Shown: positions 1-59,855, numbered from the stretch's first letter. The stretch is 64,000 nt of DNA from Littorina saxatilis (GCF_037325665.1 NC_090253.1:17408199-17472198), one strand, 5' to 3'. Numbers and translations are program-made. The notes: generated by a model from the sequence alone, not told the origin.

Positions 1-3000
1 TTCAGCCATCTGTCACTTCGTCTACGGACTTGGTCACTTACCTCTTGGTATCTTCTTGCTTGTCTTATCGTCTCTTCATGTTGAGGTGAGATCTTTCTGT
101 TTTTTGCTTGTGTTTGTGGGCGTTTTTGACCTTAAATTGAACTTGTGAAATTTTCTTGTTTACAAAATTTTTCGTGAGTTGTTTTTGGTCATGGCGGTTA
201 ACGCCAAGAAGCGGCAGTTGTCTAAACGAGTAACTGCTGTTTCTCCGCCGACAAAGTAAACACCTGGGAAAGCAAAGGCTTCCGGACAGGCTTGTGTTTC
301 GGTTCATGTACTGTCTTTGCAAAAAATATCGATGTTTTGGTCGTCATGCCTTCTACTCCGTTTTTGACGGCTAAACCTTTAGACAAGGTTTCTCCTGTGG
401 ATAAGCCCGCTTAGGCTTCCTTGGTTTATGTGTTTCCCGGTCGTGCGTCTGCGGACGTGGCGACATTGTTGCTCTCTTTAAGTTCACAGGTTTCTTCCTT
501 GGCGGGGGAGATCGCTTCCACGCGGGCGGAGATGCGTTCGCTTCCGGTGTGACGGGGGTTTCGTCTCTTGCCAACGTTCGCCTGAGCCGTCTGCTACTGT
601 GTCTCAGGCCGATGTTCATGCGGAATGGGATGATGGGACCACGCCTTCGCTTGTGGCCTGTGTTCCGGTTCCCGGTGGTTCACACCAGTTTAAAGGTATG
701 TTTTCTACCCAAGTACCCGGGTTCTCCGGGGAAAGGGTAGAGCGTCTCCAAGAGAAAGTAACTCCGGGCTCTGGCTTTGTGGGTGAAAGTTCCGAAGCTG
801 AGGCTGGCTCTGACTGCATTGGCAGCAGGTCGGTGGCGGTTAGGAACCTTGGAGAGCGAACGGAAGATTTGCGCAACCACCCGCTTCTTTAGAATGTGGT
901 AAGGGTGTGCGTCTTCCGCTTCCGCCCGGGGGGCAGGAAGAGAACAGTATAGCTGGCTCTTTGTTTGACTATGGGAGTCAAGCAGGGGGTCAGCTTCCGG
1001 AGGGCACGGGAGTGCCAGTCGGCTGTTCAGAAGACGGTGCTTCCGCAGAGGTGGTTGCACTGAATTCAAATTGCCGTTTAGGCTGTCAAGTGCAGTGGCA
1101 CTGGGGGCTTAAGCGGCTTCAAGGTACAATAGGATCTTCTGGTGCATGTTTAGGCATCCGGTTGGTTCTGATATTTGCCAATCCGTGGCCGATTTTGCTA
1201 ACGCTTTTGCGGCTGTGGCTTCCGGTTTCAGGATGGTTTAGCCTTCTGCCGTTAACACTGTGGTGTTGGTAGTTGGCGCTCATCAGTCTTCGGCTTTCGG
1301 TTCCGTTGTTGCGGTTCCTCTGCTGTTACTCAGGCTAAATCCACTTCCTTTTCCAGGCTTTCAGCTGGTATGAGGCAGGTGGATGGAATATCCTTTCGGA
1401 GTTCCGGCTTTTGGGAAATTTGTTCCAAACCTTTCCCTTTTGGCAAGTGTTGCTTTTTCGGGATTGGTTCCGGCTCTCATCCTTTTGTAGATGGTTAGAA
1501 TACCACTGTACAGGATGATGAGGATTGGGAAGACTAAACTTCTGGGGCAGATGGAGACGCCTCTTTGTTGACTTTCAGCGAAGCTGCCATCTTTGTTTAC
1601 ATGGATGGCAGAGGTTACTACGCGCTTTTTCCCTGTAGGGTTAGCGGTAGCATTGTCATCTGCCTTTTCTCCTCCATCTTTTTTGGCGTGTCTTGCTCCT
1701 TCTTAGGATCAATTTGCGAACTCAATCGATGCTTTTGCCCCATCTCTGCCTTTGTTGGCATCTCAGGGGGATGCTCTTACTTCAGCTTTGCCGCGTTTTG
1801 CGCATTTTTCAGCTGACCTCAGATTTTTAAGGGAATCTTAGAACGTTATTTTCTTGGATTCTCTGTTGGGGTCGTTTGGGCTTGTGAAATTTGTTTTTTC
1901 ACAATCGAGGCTCCTTTGTTACCACTTCCTTTGTGGGCAACGCTCGGCTTAGCTCCTGCGGCGGCGGGGCTTTAGCTTGCGTCATCTGCTCAAGCAGCGC
2001 GTCACGCGCTGATCGCTATCCGTAGGCTTCGGTTTACTCCAAGCTTAAGAACGTAGTTTATTCGTTTGCTTTTTCTACGGAACCGCCACCGGGTTCCCCG
2101 GAATTGGCGAACATCCGTCTGGATGTTAATAGCAAGGAGTGACTGTCTCTCTGTCAGAACAAGGATCTCCTGGCTATGTTTCATTATGGCCGCACTCCTT
2201 TACATTTACCGCTTTTTAACAAATCTTGTTTCTGCGCTCTCTCGTGCGCGGTTACGTCCTATCTGGATATTTTTGTGTTCCGTCAGGACGCGGATACGAA
2301 GGATGTAGCTTTGCTTTTAGCCTGGGTGTAGGTCTCTTTCAAAAAGGTTTGTTCTTTTGGCGAGACTTTAATCTCTTCTTTTCTTGAAGGTTCCTCTTTG
2401 TGAGTTCGCTTCTATGCACAGGGATTCTTCTCTATCTTAAAAGCTCACTGCAGAAGGAAAGCGCACGGCAGGCCTTGGCTTTTTATTGTTTTCAAATAAA
2501 GGCTTCAGGCTCGCCGTTCTCGACTTTATCTTTTGTCTCCTTACCCTCGCGTTCGTGGCAGGGTTCTGTGTCTAATATCCACCTTTCTTCCCCCTGAGGC
2601 AAGTTAGCGGTGGGTGTTGGTAGGCACACAAAAGCACGCTTTCTTTCACACTTGTGGCAGTTATGTCAACTGGAAGTTAGTTCTCGGCATCACTCTTCTT
2701 TCGCCTTTGTGTTTAACACAGCGGCTGGGGGGGATTAGGTTTCCCTCTTTGTGGGGGGAGACACGGGTGCCTCCCTTTTGGTTCTCTTTCATGGTTCGTT
2801 TGGTATTTCAGAGCTTCAGGGTTCTGATCTTTTTTCTAAGTCATACGTTTGTTGAGCCGTTTTTGGATCTCTTGGAGATTGTGCAAGCGGCCCTTGATAG
2901 AAATCCTTTACTCCAGGTGTAACTGGGAGTGCAGGGCTGGAACACATTAGATGTCTAAGGCTTCTCAGCTTTGATAGGACCCTTTGTGGTCTGTTGGGCG

Positions 3001-5316
3001 TTAAGCAATAGAACAAAGGGTTGGAACATGTGTTGTTTCAAGCAGACAACTCCACAGGGGGCTTTTCTCATCAAGAAAAGGGGGTCTCTCACTCCCTATC
3101 GCGTCCTCACGGAGCATGAGAGGTTTTGGTGGTTTTACCATCACGAGATCTTTTTAGCAGCGAAGTACCTTCATGAGAGTCTCTATGTCTGGCCGGACTC
3201 TCTAAGTCTGTCGGCCAAATGGCCACTTGGAGCAGACTCTCTTTGACCACGTGTTTTTGTTCCTTCGGGGGAATGGGAGAAATTTCTAATTATGAGTTTT
3301 TGCCTTTTGGTACTATCGCCTTTTGCTTATCTTCGTCGCCCGACTGCCGGGCATGGAGATTTTTACTCTTGTTTTACTTTGAGCGGCCTGCCGGTCGCAC
3401 AGTTTGGGCCCGTTCTTTCTGGGTTGCCAGACCTCGTTAGGCTGGCAAGAGGGCTCCGGTTTTGCTCACACTCGTTTCTCACGGGTGTCTACTGTAAGGA
3501 TATTTTTGAGTTGCTCGGGCTCTTCTGCCCGTCAACTCTGGACTGGTACTTGTCTTGTTGTCTGGCTTGGAACAGATGGCTTTTGTTTTAACGGATAGAA
3601 CTCCTCTTCTCTCGGTACAATGAAGGTGGCGAGCCACCTATTTTGGCTTTCCGTTCTTTTTCTCCCACGTCTTTGTTTAAGACATTATGTGATATCAGTT
3701 TTACTGAGACAGCTCGGTGCTTATTTTTCTCTTGGTGGCTTTTAACCAGCAAGTTTAAGAGGGCCTACTTTAGGCTCGCTGAAAGCTGATCTTCAGTCCT
3801 TTCTTGGACTTTGCTCCTAGTTTTAGGGTTTTTGTGATTGGATTCTTTGACTCTTTTACTTAACTAGCCTTGCTGATCAACACGGAAATCGGCCATGCTT
3901 ACTTGGGTAGCTTCTGTGAGAAGTGGGAGTAAGTGTTTTTTCTGCTAATTTTGCTATAGACAGATTTTCGGAGAAAGACTGATCTATGGCACTTAGGTTT
4001 CTTTTGGGTTTTCTGGCATATAAGCGGAATCTGGAGTTACCAACTTTGATTCACCGTTCAAATCTTAATCACTATTTTGGCTCCCCTAGAGCCATATTTA
4101 GCCTTTTGGTCTGTTCGAGTTTTGAAGATTTTTTCTGACTTGCACGGTTTGCTTGAGATCATTAAATCTAAGGGCTCTTGTTCTTATCTTTCTGCTTCGT
4201 CGCCCTTTAACCTTGAACGGTTATATACGACGTTAAACACTGATTAATTTATATAAAGGAAGAAAGAATGTCTTTCAACTTTGGTAGGGGTAATGACTTG
4301 TTGAGGTCAACCTTGCCTAGATGGACTGCCACAGTGTTCAGGTTTGCCTTCAAGTGGTGGCAGTAGACAGGGGGGGGGGGGGGCAGTCAGTCAGTCCTCC
4401 CCCTTCGAACAGCACGGACTCTTTATTCCTTTCTTGAGCATTTTTATGGCTCTTGGAGATTCTGATGTACATTTTTGTACGGTTATAGCCCTCCACAGTT
4501 TTCCGTTAAGGACTCTGCACACTAGATCGGAATCTCAGGAACTTCTTTTTATCTCACTCGTTATGGTGCGCTTTAAAGACATCTCGAGAGTAGTGTTAGC
4601 CAATTGGGTCTCCACCATAGTTAGACAAGTTTATGTATGGTGGCAGAGTCAGGCAGGGGATGTCAGGGCAGTTTTGCCCTTTACTACAGCTAGGCCTCAC
4701 GGGGCAAGAGATTGGGCTTCCACTCTAGCTGTTCTTCAATTTGGTCTCCTGGCAGAACTGAGTTCTTGAGTCGGCTTGCTGGCTTTATTGAAAGGTTTTT
4801 CATTGGTGTTTATCTCAGAGATGCCTATGCATTGAGATAGGATGTGTTTCTGGGTTACCTGCTCTGTTAGCGGCAGGACAGATTCTCAATTCCTGATTGG
4901 GTTAAGTGCCCTCCACCTATAGTAGCAATCTGCTATATGTGAGTTGGGTAAGATATGTAATTTAATTAAAAATTTTAGTAATAAATTTTCATTTGATTAA
5001 TATACTTACCCAACTCACATCGTTTATTCCCTCCCGCCTCCCCGCTGTGGGGGGTGGATTTCTAAAAAAGGGGAGTGAGTTGGGCTTCGTTTGGAATGAT
5101 GCATATGGCGGCGTATGCGCGCGCATACGGAAGTCGGAAGTATGTATTAATATGGCCTTATGGGTATTGGTCACTCTTTTTTTAGAGGGGCTTCCCTTGT
5201 TACCAAGGGGATGCGTACAGCGTTACCAGCACTGAACTAGAGTTAATTGCTATATGTGAGTTGGGTAAGTATATTAATCAAATGAAAATTTATTACTAAA
5301 ATTTTTGATTTAAAAT
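1..5316 (+). mobile_element. DIRS-type tyrosine-recombinase retroelement, broken fossil
   Basis: The stretch reads on + as a decayed DIRS-like element. A gag-like region lies roughly at 190-1000, reverse-transcriptase-like sequence at about 2000-2900, an RNase H-like segment at about 2995-3250 and a tyrosine-recombinase-like segment at about 3900-4800. The recombinase end is recognisable from the family's C-terminal pattern of a TTARPHGARDWA-like block. A run of inverted and direct terminal motifs (4934-5306) closes the element, as expected for DIRS termini rather than LTRs. It carries many breaks in all parts and looks old and inactive. Its left end is probably at or beyond the window edge. 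It sits in an intron of ERCC6L upstream of the first exon seen. Family placement is by pattern recognition; another tyrosine-recombinase retroelement clade is possible. Confidence 0.7.
4934..5306. repeat. Inverted terminal repeats of the DIRS-like element
   Basis: A 53-base segment at 4968-5020 is repeated in inverted orientation at 5254-5306, flanking about 230 bases. A third, shorter copy of its ATGTGAGTTGGGTAAG core lies at 4937-4952 in the same orientation as the right arm. Inverted ends plus an extra internal copy are typical of DIRS elements. Confidence 0.75.
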
Positions 5317-5670
5317 ATTGTCAGCCACATTATTCTTTTGTTTCTAAGAGCACATTTATAAATTCATCTTGTGCTCCTTTATGACATCATACATTCCATG
5401 GCTTTATATTTATGTATCTAAATAAAATGCTGTTTAAACCAACTGAACTATCAGCATTTGACAAGAACTGTCTTCTGATTATTCCCTAAGGAGAAAGTGA
5501 AACTGTCCTGTGTTTGTGGGTATGTTTGCTTGTGTTGTGTGACACCAACCCTCCCAACGAGCATTAAATGTGAGAAGAATTTACATCAATCCAATGACAG
5601 AACTGGAATGATGATATGACCTTGATCCTGGTTGTTTTTGTCATTGAATAAAAGTTGTCTTTCTTTTCAG

Positions 5671-42073
<36,403 letters not shown>

Positions 42074-42242
42074 TAAACTAAACAGGTGCTAGTCTTGTTT
42101 TGTATAGATATCCGGGTAGTGTTACATGTATTTGTTGTCTTATAGCATCAAGGATTCCTTGGAGCGCAGACGAAGATCAAGGATTCCTCTGAAGACTCTA
42201 CAATTGAATTGCTGATCCAAGTTGTTGATGTGAATAATATAA

Positions 42243-42403
42243 GATGTTTGGTGGCTTGTTGACAGACCAGCTTTTTTGTTGTTTCATCTTTATCGACCAA
42301 GGCCGAAGGCCTCGGTTGATAAATATGAGACAAAAGGCGATACATGTATGCTTCCCGAGGACCAACAACAAAGTGCTGGTCTGACAACAAGCTACCAAAC
42401 ATC
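42243..42403. repeat. Long imperfect palindrome
   Basis: GATGTTTGGTGGCTTGTTGA...CAGACCAGC pairs with GCTGGTCTG...CAAGCTACCAAACATC; the inner arm TTTATCGACCAAGGCC pairs with GGCCTCGGTTGATAAA around 42306. Confidence 0.8.
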
Positions 42404-43718
42404 GTTTTTGTCATCATTTTGGTTGTGCAACAAAATGCACAATAACCCACAGGGAGACGAATTTTTAGAATCCAACTCCGGGCCACAAAGCATCGTCACA
42501 GTAGCACGAGATAACACGTCAAACTTGTATGTGACGTCAAACGTAGCTTGTTGACGCTTTTCTTCTAGTCTGAAAATGTACAGAGCTGCGATCATACCTG
42601 TGAATTCAGTAAGTGTTGAGCAAATTTCTTTTCTTTTAAGCGTTTATGACTTTTCGTTGTGGATTTTGCGATTACAGAGATAAGTTGCAAATTGACCATG
42701 AGTCGCCGCGGTAATTATCAACATTGATTGGGTCTTTGAGAGTGAATGCTTACAATCGTTGTCCTTGGAAACACAAATCCAAAGCCACGATGGTTCCACA
42801 CATCAAACAATCAGCCTGATTGGCTTTTACTTTGACAATCCACGTTTCACATGAAAGCTCAAACCCATTCACCACCTCGAGTTATTGCATGGGGAACATG
42901 AGATTTATTCACCAGGTGTTTGTGAATGAAAACTCGTGAAAATGATGACAATGCCTATTAGTTAGTGTTCCATCTTTTTGTTGTCTTATAGTAATAGAAT
43001 TATGGATATCTCTGAAGAATGGACAGCTGACTTCCGGATCCAGTTTGTCTCATTTGAATGATGCCGGGCATGAATCGGAAGTTGTTGGCAATGAAAATTT
43101 TGGTCTGTTGACCAAGAAGTTATTGTTATTTTGTGATCCATGTATGTTATGTTTTCAATAAGAAGGGCTTATTATTTTTTGTTCAACCTTCACTGTACTG
43201 GGCTTCTTCTTCTTGCGTTCGCCGTCACACCATCAGGTTAGTCTGCGAGACGAATGACGTCGTGGCTTCCAGGTCTTGTCTGCTCCACTGTACTGGGCTA
43301 AGAACTTTAGGATTCAACGAATGTGTGCTCATGGTTTTAAAGAGGGAATTTCCTGAATCGACAACTGAGTCTGTGGGTGCCTTTGGTGCCCATGCACTCG
43401 ACGGCAGTAAATGGCTGCAAACAACATGAAATGAAGCATGTGTGTGTGTTTGTGGTATTCTGTGTGTCTATCTGTGTGAATATCTCTGTTATTGTCTCTC
43501 TCTCTCTGTCTCTCTCCCAGTCACTCTCTCTTTGTCGTGTACTGTTGATGTTGAGCTCTCACAAACATGCAGAAGCTGTCAGTCACACTCTCGCCCTAAA
43601 GCAAAGCTTCACGTGGTTGTAAACGGACATTTCAGAAATTGTGGTCTGCAGAAAGTTTGCTGGCTTCATTTAGTTAGAAGAACAGATTCACATGATTGAA
43701 GACTGTGTTAGTGGACTT

Positions 43719-43880
43719 CAGTGGTACCTGCGATGAAAGGACACCCTTGGGACCAGCCAAATGTCCCTACATTGCAGGTGGCCTGTCATGACACCGGTAT
43801 ATTTTGGTAGAGATAAGTCAAATGGACAACCGAAAGTGTCTTTTGAAGGGAGGTGTCCCTCTTTTTTTGTGCTGCTACTA
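43719..43880 (+). mobile_element. CAGTGGTACCTGCGA MITE, left part
   Basis: CAGTGGTACCTGCGATGAAA plus 'ggacacccttgggaccagcc'; relatives at 56529 and 57715 carry the right end. Confidence 0.6.
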
Positions 43881-44570
43881 GGTTACCGGTCAATGAGACC
43901 ATGGCTAGGAAACATAGGCCTAATGTTTGAGGAAAGGTTGGGGATTTTGAAGACAAAACTTTGAGGGAAACTGCCACTGGAATGAGAATGGCTCACATAA
44001 ATGTTTTAGTTTAGGTTTGATTGACAAAGTAACCTGGTTATGTTACGGGATACTTTCACGTGAAATACATGTTGCAAAGAAGTGATAAAAAAGGGGGCTT
44101 GAGTGTAGGCTTGCGAATAGTTCTCATGTTTTTATGATTTTTGTTTTCATTTGGATGAAACATCAAAAACAATCTAACGTGACTTGATTTGTGTGAAACA
44201 GATATTGACTGTTGATCTTATAATACACTCAGTGTTGCATCGATGCTGAAAAATTTACATAATACATGTGCAGTAAGTATGTATGCTGGTATCAGTACAT
44301 GTACTATGATTGTTCGTCTCTGATCTCTGGTTGAGGAATTGATATGAGCACTGCTAGATATAGATTCTGTGGTTAGACTTATAAAGAAATGCAGCAACAT
44401 GTAGAGTTGCAATTGCAGTGTCTTGTTCATTCTGTACATAAGGTATCACTTGTGTGGCAGTAAGTTGAGTAACTGCATGATTTGTAAGCTGGCGTAGTTT
44501 ACAAATTAAAGTTTCAAAAAAGGATGCAAGAGACATCAAAGTTTTGTGTGTGTGTGTGTGTGATAGTACC

Positions 44571-44712
44571 CGCTATTACGAGCTAGTCGTGTGACAGAGA
44601 GTTTTCTTGCACACGAGACTGTAGATGTTTCACGACGGCTTTAGCCGGAGTGAAACAGCAGCAGTCGAGTGTGCAAGAAAACTCTCTGTCACACGACTAG
44701 CTCGTAATGGCG
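44571..44712. repeat. Near-perfect long hairpin
   Basis: About 49-base arms (CGCTATTACGAGCTAGTCGT and onward to TTGCACAC.CGACT) with an inner GTTTCAC...GGCTttAGCC...GTGAAAC. Very few mismatches, so young or maintained. Confidence 0.9.
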
Positions 44713-46241
44713 ATTATGTCTCACAGCTTAAACAGAGGAGAGAACAAACACGTTTTGCGTACTCACGCTTGATAAACCTAAACACAGGAGCAGCCATTGT
44801 GGAGAGATCTACTTTTTGACGAAAGTGACCGAACAACTATAAATGACGTCTCGGAATATGTGAATGACGTCACAGTCATCGTCACAGTCTGTATCTTTTG
44901 AAGCATCGCAATCTTCATGACGTCTTTCTGTGTCTGCATCCGCGAAATGTTTGTTCTTTCCGGGATCTTTGTCATCTATGTTCACAACTCTGTCCTTATA
45001 GTGTCAGACTAACAGGCCTCCTGAGCGAGCCACTTTCCAAGGGCAGCTAAATTCGCGTATGGAAACAGTACTGTCGTCTGGGATGCCGTTTTCAGTATTC
45101 TGAGCGTTGAAGAATTTGTAAAGAGAAGAAACGATAACAGCAGGAGAAATAAAAGTCGTGTGTGCATTTTGGTTTTTTTTGGGGGGACGATTTCGAGTTT
45201 GAATCCGTTCTTGCACATGCTCCAAAGCGCGTAACATACAATCTTGCACACGTTTGCTTTAGTAGTGGCAAAGAAGGAAAGCGTGTGACATAGAGAGATC
45301 ATTACCAAAGAACATCCACAATAAATTAAAAACAAAATAACCAAAAAAAATGCCCACATAAAAACAAAACGCAGACATGGTGAAAGATTGTAGTAGAAGT
45401 ACAAAATAAACAAGGAAAACTGAACTCCTTCAATGTTTTACTCAACATATTTCTTCATCTCGTGCAGGAATAAGTTATTCTCTGAGCACCAGCAATCCTC
45501 ATACACATTCAGTCACTGTACAGAAGTAACCCCCTTCTAATTGGGTTTTAAAAGGGAGGGAATCTTCAAATGTAGGTAAAAATTAATTGAGGTTATGAAC
45601 AGAAAGGGGAAATTCATTTTATTAATATTAATACAGACGGGGAAGCAATCAATACAACAAGCACTGCATCCAACATTCTCACATTGCAAGGTCTCTGTAA
45701 ACATGCATTTCAGTCAACTATCTACAGATCTATACAATTTTCTAAGGCACACAAGCCACATCCTACCTCATTAACATAACCCAAATATGTACACATATCA
45801 GAAAAGGGTAGCAGAGGCATCCCCCCACACTATATCAATCTTCTTGAGAGAAAAACAACTGTACGAGTTTTGTGTGCAGAACACAGAACAGAAATTTGCA
45901 AAGCGTGCACGGGGAACAATTTCATTTCCATTTTAATCTCTCAACACAAACCCTCCTTCACTTTCAACAAGCTTACTCTCTCCCTTTCCCAGCCCTCAGG
46001 AATCATGGTACGCACAAGAACTTGAAAGCTAGACATAAGACTGTCGTCTTTATTAGGAATTGTCACAGGGAGAGAGAGAGACGCACACCGACACATACTT
46101 CTTATCTTCTGCCCCAGCCAAGTGCAATTTTCTCCCCTGCATTTCATTATCTGTAGCATACACACCTTTACAACAATTTCATTTAGCATTTCTCACACAC
46201 ACACACCCCACGGAAAGGCATCATATGACAGGACACCGGTC
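44713..46241. other. Intergenic and RWDD4 3' region
   Basis: Likely includes the RWDD4 3' UTR on -; an AATAAA on - lies at about 45616-45622. A decayed CAGTGGAACC-type MITE is visible at 45528-45615. No other gene is supported. Confidence 0.5.
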
Positions 46242-51351
<5,110 letters not shown>

Positions 51352-51458
51352 ATTAAGATTGTTGCCTTGCAAGTATCACACTCTTGATTCTCTCCTCTAT
51401 TCACTTTCTCAACAGGTCATCTTTCTTTCACAGCATCATATGAACTCTTCGCATCATT

Positions 51459-51690
51459 CTGAAACAGAAACAGTAAAATGAGTGAATGACATTTACACAA
51501 TTACAGCAGACAGACAAATTCCTCCCCATCCCTTTTTTTTTTTTTACTTCTAAAACAACAGCTGATTTGATCTGAAACAAAAAACAGTGCAATGACATTT
51601 ACATTTACAGCAGACAGAAAAGTTCTTGCCCATCCCTTTTTTCAACCACTAAACCAACAGCTGGTCTGACCTTTTGTTTTTTTCTCATAA
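51459..51690. repeat. ~115-bp tandem duplication upstream of RWDD4
   Basis: 'ctgaaacagaaacagt...gacatttaca...cagcagacag...cccatccctttttt...aacaacagctg' occurs at 51459-51570 and, diverged, at 51571-51690. It lies 100-340 bases upstream of the RWDD4 ATG. Confidence 0.8.
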
Positions 51691-51745
51691 TCTGTACGTT
51701 ACCTCATGCAGGGTATGATCAAACCAGCTGTTGTTTTAGTGGTTG
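51643..51745. repeat. Hairpin upstream of RWDD4
   Basis: CAACCACTAAACCAACAGCT pairs with AGCTGTTGTTTTAGTGGTTG, loop about 60 bases. Confidence 0.8.
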
Positions 51746-51989
51746 ACTTCTGTATACGAAGGAAAGAATTGAATCTCAAGATCACTTGTCGGTTTTGTTA
51801 GATGTGATCATATGGTCGTTTTCAGTGTCATGTCTTATGCGCCTGCGCTGTGAGTGATGACATTAATATTATACTGAGGTACCAACAACATAAGGACTGA
51901 TTGAAAAATTATAGATATCTTTTGTTATAATGGAGAAAGGACATGTTGTGCTAGTTTTGTTTTGTTTGGGACAAGAAACAAATATATTG

Positions 51990-52431
51990 CCGGTGTAACA
52001 ATGTCATCTTGGCCCTGTGGTCATATTACCCCCTCGATATATATGAAATGTTGTTTCCTGGTAAAATTAAAGAAGTGAAATTATTTAAGGACGAAAAGCA
52101 TGTCAGTTTCTTGCATGTGAAGAAAATTGGTAGTGAAATTTAATAGATTTCACCCCAAAAATCGATTACTTCAAAAACGTGTACCGATTGGTTACGTCCC
52201 TTGAATGAGAAGGGAACATTTTAGGATGAATCAAATTTTTAAGTTAAATTGAAATACAAAAAATTGATGGACAAATTTGGCCCCATGAATGTAAGGTACC
52301 CAAGGTCGCTATCGAAGGGTGTTTTTTTGTTCTTTTGAGGAGTTTATAGAAAATGATACAAGATCAACGAGGCCGAGAATCGTAATATGACCACGGGGCC
52401 AAGATGTCATTGTCACACCGGCAATGGACAT
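51990..52431 (-). mobile_element. CCGGTGTGAC inverted-repeat element, copy 2
   Basis: Ends are a 40-base inverted repeat (CCGGTGTAACAATGTCATCT and its partner at 52392-52431). Body inverted relative to 20328-20765. Confidence 0.85.
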
Positions 52432-52559
52432 TTCCCGGAAATAACTCTGTCATGATTTACAAACGCTGGGGAAGAGTTGCGCCTTAATTGCTAACTTTCG
52501 TACAAACAGGGAGCACGTGTCCGATGTGTATGTTATGCAGTGTCTGCTTGATATGACCC

Positions 52560-52945
52560 AATTTCTTTGAGATTGCTTGCCCCACCCCCCGCAGGTTAGG
52601 GGGAAGAATTTACCCGATGCTCCCCAGCATGTCGTAAGAGGCGACTAACGGATTCTGTTTCTCTTTTTACCCTTGTTAAGTGTTTCTTGTATAGAATATA
52701 GTCAATTTTTGTAAAGATTTTAGTCAAGCAGTATGTAAGAAATGTTAAGTCCTTTGTACTGGAAACTTGCATTCTCCCAGTAAGGTAATACATTGTACTA
52801 TGTTGCAAGCCCCTGGAGCAAATTTTTGATTAGTGCTTTTGTGAACAAGAAACAATTGACAAGTGGCTCTATCCCATCTCCCCCCTTTCCCGTCGCGATA
52901 TAACCTTCGTGGTTGAAAACGACGTTAAACACCAAATAAAGAATT
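52560..52945 (+). mobile_element. SINE or LINE 3' end with CGTTAAACACCAAATAAAG tail
   Basis: 'cgatataaccttcgtggttg' then 'acgacgttaaacaccaaata' is the end of a family common in molluscs and other lophotrochozoans. Confidence 0.65.
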
Positions 52946-53853
52946 GCTTGCCCCGAGTGATATGATACATTATTACTGTTAGCCGACGTGTTTAGCCTGA
53001 GGTCTGGTGAGTTTTGTTTTAGGTCGAGGTCTGGTGAGTTTCGCTTTAGGTCGAGGTCACAGCAGCAAGGGAACCTTGCTGACACACATACTTAGCAATC
53101 GCTGCTGGCCAACAAGTGAATTGTGACTCCGATGTGCAGATTTTCACACAAAAAGACATCATAGTTCATATCGACTGGACACTCACACTGCAATCTGCAT
53201 GCATAACATACATATTGGAGTCATTTATTCGCTGCGATTGCGGATTTAACTGGTCGACCTTGTGTTTTCTGTTTGTACGAGGTAAGCGGGGTGCAACTCT
53301 TCCACAGCGCTTGCAAAATAGAGTTCGGACGAAAAGAAATGGAATATGGTGCAGGACACACGACTGATTCAGTGATTTAGAGGATTTTCAGCATGAAATC
53401 CCGAGTTCTTCCTCACCAACTTATCTTTAAAAACATAACAAAATCTGCAGAACATCCACAACATTTCTTATATACCCCAGAAACACATTTTTGTGTAACT
53501 TTAGTAAAAATGTGGTGGTTACCTCAGACTCGGTATGTAAACACACGTTTCACACACGTGCGGAAGTTGCTATCTTGGGCCTTGACAGAGTTATAGTTCT
53601 TGACAAGGGAGGACCCCCTTGGCCAGCAAATTATGTTCTACAAATAAGTGCAACATGCTAAAATCAGTAAAAGATGTTAAGTTTAAGTTAGTACTATCGT
53701 ATTAACAGACAAATTACTAACCCACGAAGTAATAACATTATATTTTACAAGCAGGGAGAGAAGCCCAATATTTAAGAAACGAACTGCTCCCTTACATAAC
53801 GTCACGATTTCTATTTAGTCGGCAACGCAGTCGTCAGCGGTGTCTTTCTGAAA

Positions 53854-58790
<4,937 letters not shown>

Positions 58791-59366
58791 TGATACTGAA
58801 AGTGATAGATGTTAATACGCGTATCTGATCATCTCCACAGTTCCCATTGATGATACGGAAAGTGTTAGATGTGTATAGATCATCTCCAGCATGCAATGTT
58901 GATTATGTGCTTCTCCCATGCAGTGTTTTCCAGAACATTTGCGAGTGTGGGAATAACTGCCTGAAAAGTCAAGCTTTGGGAAAAAATCATGTACAATCAT
59001 ATCTCGGATGACTAACACTGGAACAGATTCAGGTTTCTCGAATGGACTGTGATTTTCAATTCATTATGCAGTTTTCGTTTGTGTATTCCAGTTGCCGATA
59101 TACAAATTTAGATGTGATCTCATTGCAAGTTACTCCATAGGTATTCAGTGGATGGCCTGGACAGGTTTTGTTTTCCTCATTCTAATTACATGTACAAGCT
59201 TCCAGCTGGATGAAACATTTTGTATCAAGGCGTTTTTTCTATGACAATTAGATTTTAATGTTTTTTTCTGTGAAGGATTTTTGCACTGATGTAATACACA
59301 GGTCAAGGAAGATCTTTGATATAGCTGCATGAAAAAGATTTTTGAGGAAAATAGTTGAGTTTAGGA

Positions 59367-59544
59367 CAGTGGAACCCCCCTTTTAAGACCTCCAAAAATC
59401 TGAGAAAACAGGGTCTTTAAAAGGAGGGAGTCTTAAAATGGGGGTAATTTTGCAGAGGTTATGAACAAAGTCTGAGAAAACAAGGTCTTAAATTAAAAAG
59501 GAGGGAGTCTTAAATTGGGGGGTCTTAAAGGGGAGGTTCCACTG
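59367..59544 (-). mobile_element. CAGTGGAACC MITE, copy 8
   Basis: CAGTGGAACCCCCC to GAGGTTCCACTG followed by TA. Confidence 0.85.
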
Positions 59545-59855
59545 TAAATGCTATACTTCTCTTTGAAAGTGTTCAGCTGTACTGACTGGTCATCTGTAAG
59601 AGTCCTTCTGTGGGTGTTTGAGCTTACCGAGTCTATCATTGCATTTTACCCAGTCCTGTATTCCCCTCGAGCTGTACTAACAACTAAAATTCCACTTTTC
59701 AATGCCATTAACATGAGACGGACAACGTGTGGCTCTGTGATGTTAATTTGCAACTCGTCTGGTTTTTTCTTATCAGTTAGTAAGTGTACCGATTTGTTTT
59801 AACAGGAATCAGTAAATTAATGTGTGACAGGGGAGGCTACCGCTCCTTTCACAAC

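Larger units (their letters stand above)
42074..44570. other. Downstream of ERCC6L; intergenic
   Basis: Probably includes the ERCC6L 3' UTR. A short direct repeat 'caaggattcct' occurs at about 42148 and 42178. Apart from the hairpin (42243) and a MITE end (43719) I see no gene or RNA here. No convincing polyadenylation site could be chosen. Confidence 0.5.

Noticed and set aside
2960-3010. SINE family A-like tail inside the DIRS fossil
   Set aside because: Only a short GGGCGTTAAGC-like match; too little to call a separate insertion.
4344-4769. A 141-codon host gene
   Set aside because: The sequence is the recombinase-like end of the DIRS fossil.
52980-53060. Short coding repeat (DLDLKRNSP) upstream of C1orf50 on -
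   Set aside because: Just two copies of a 27-base direct repeat with no further support.
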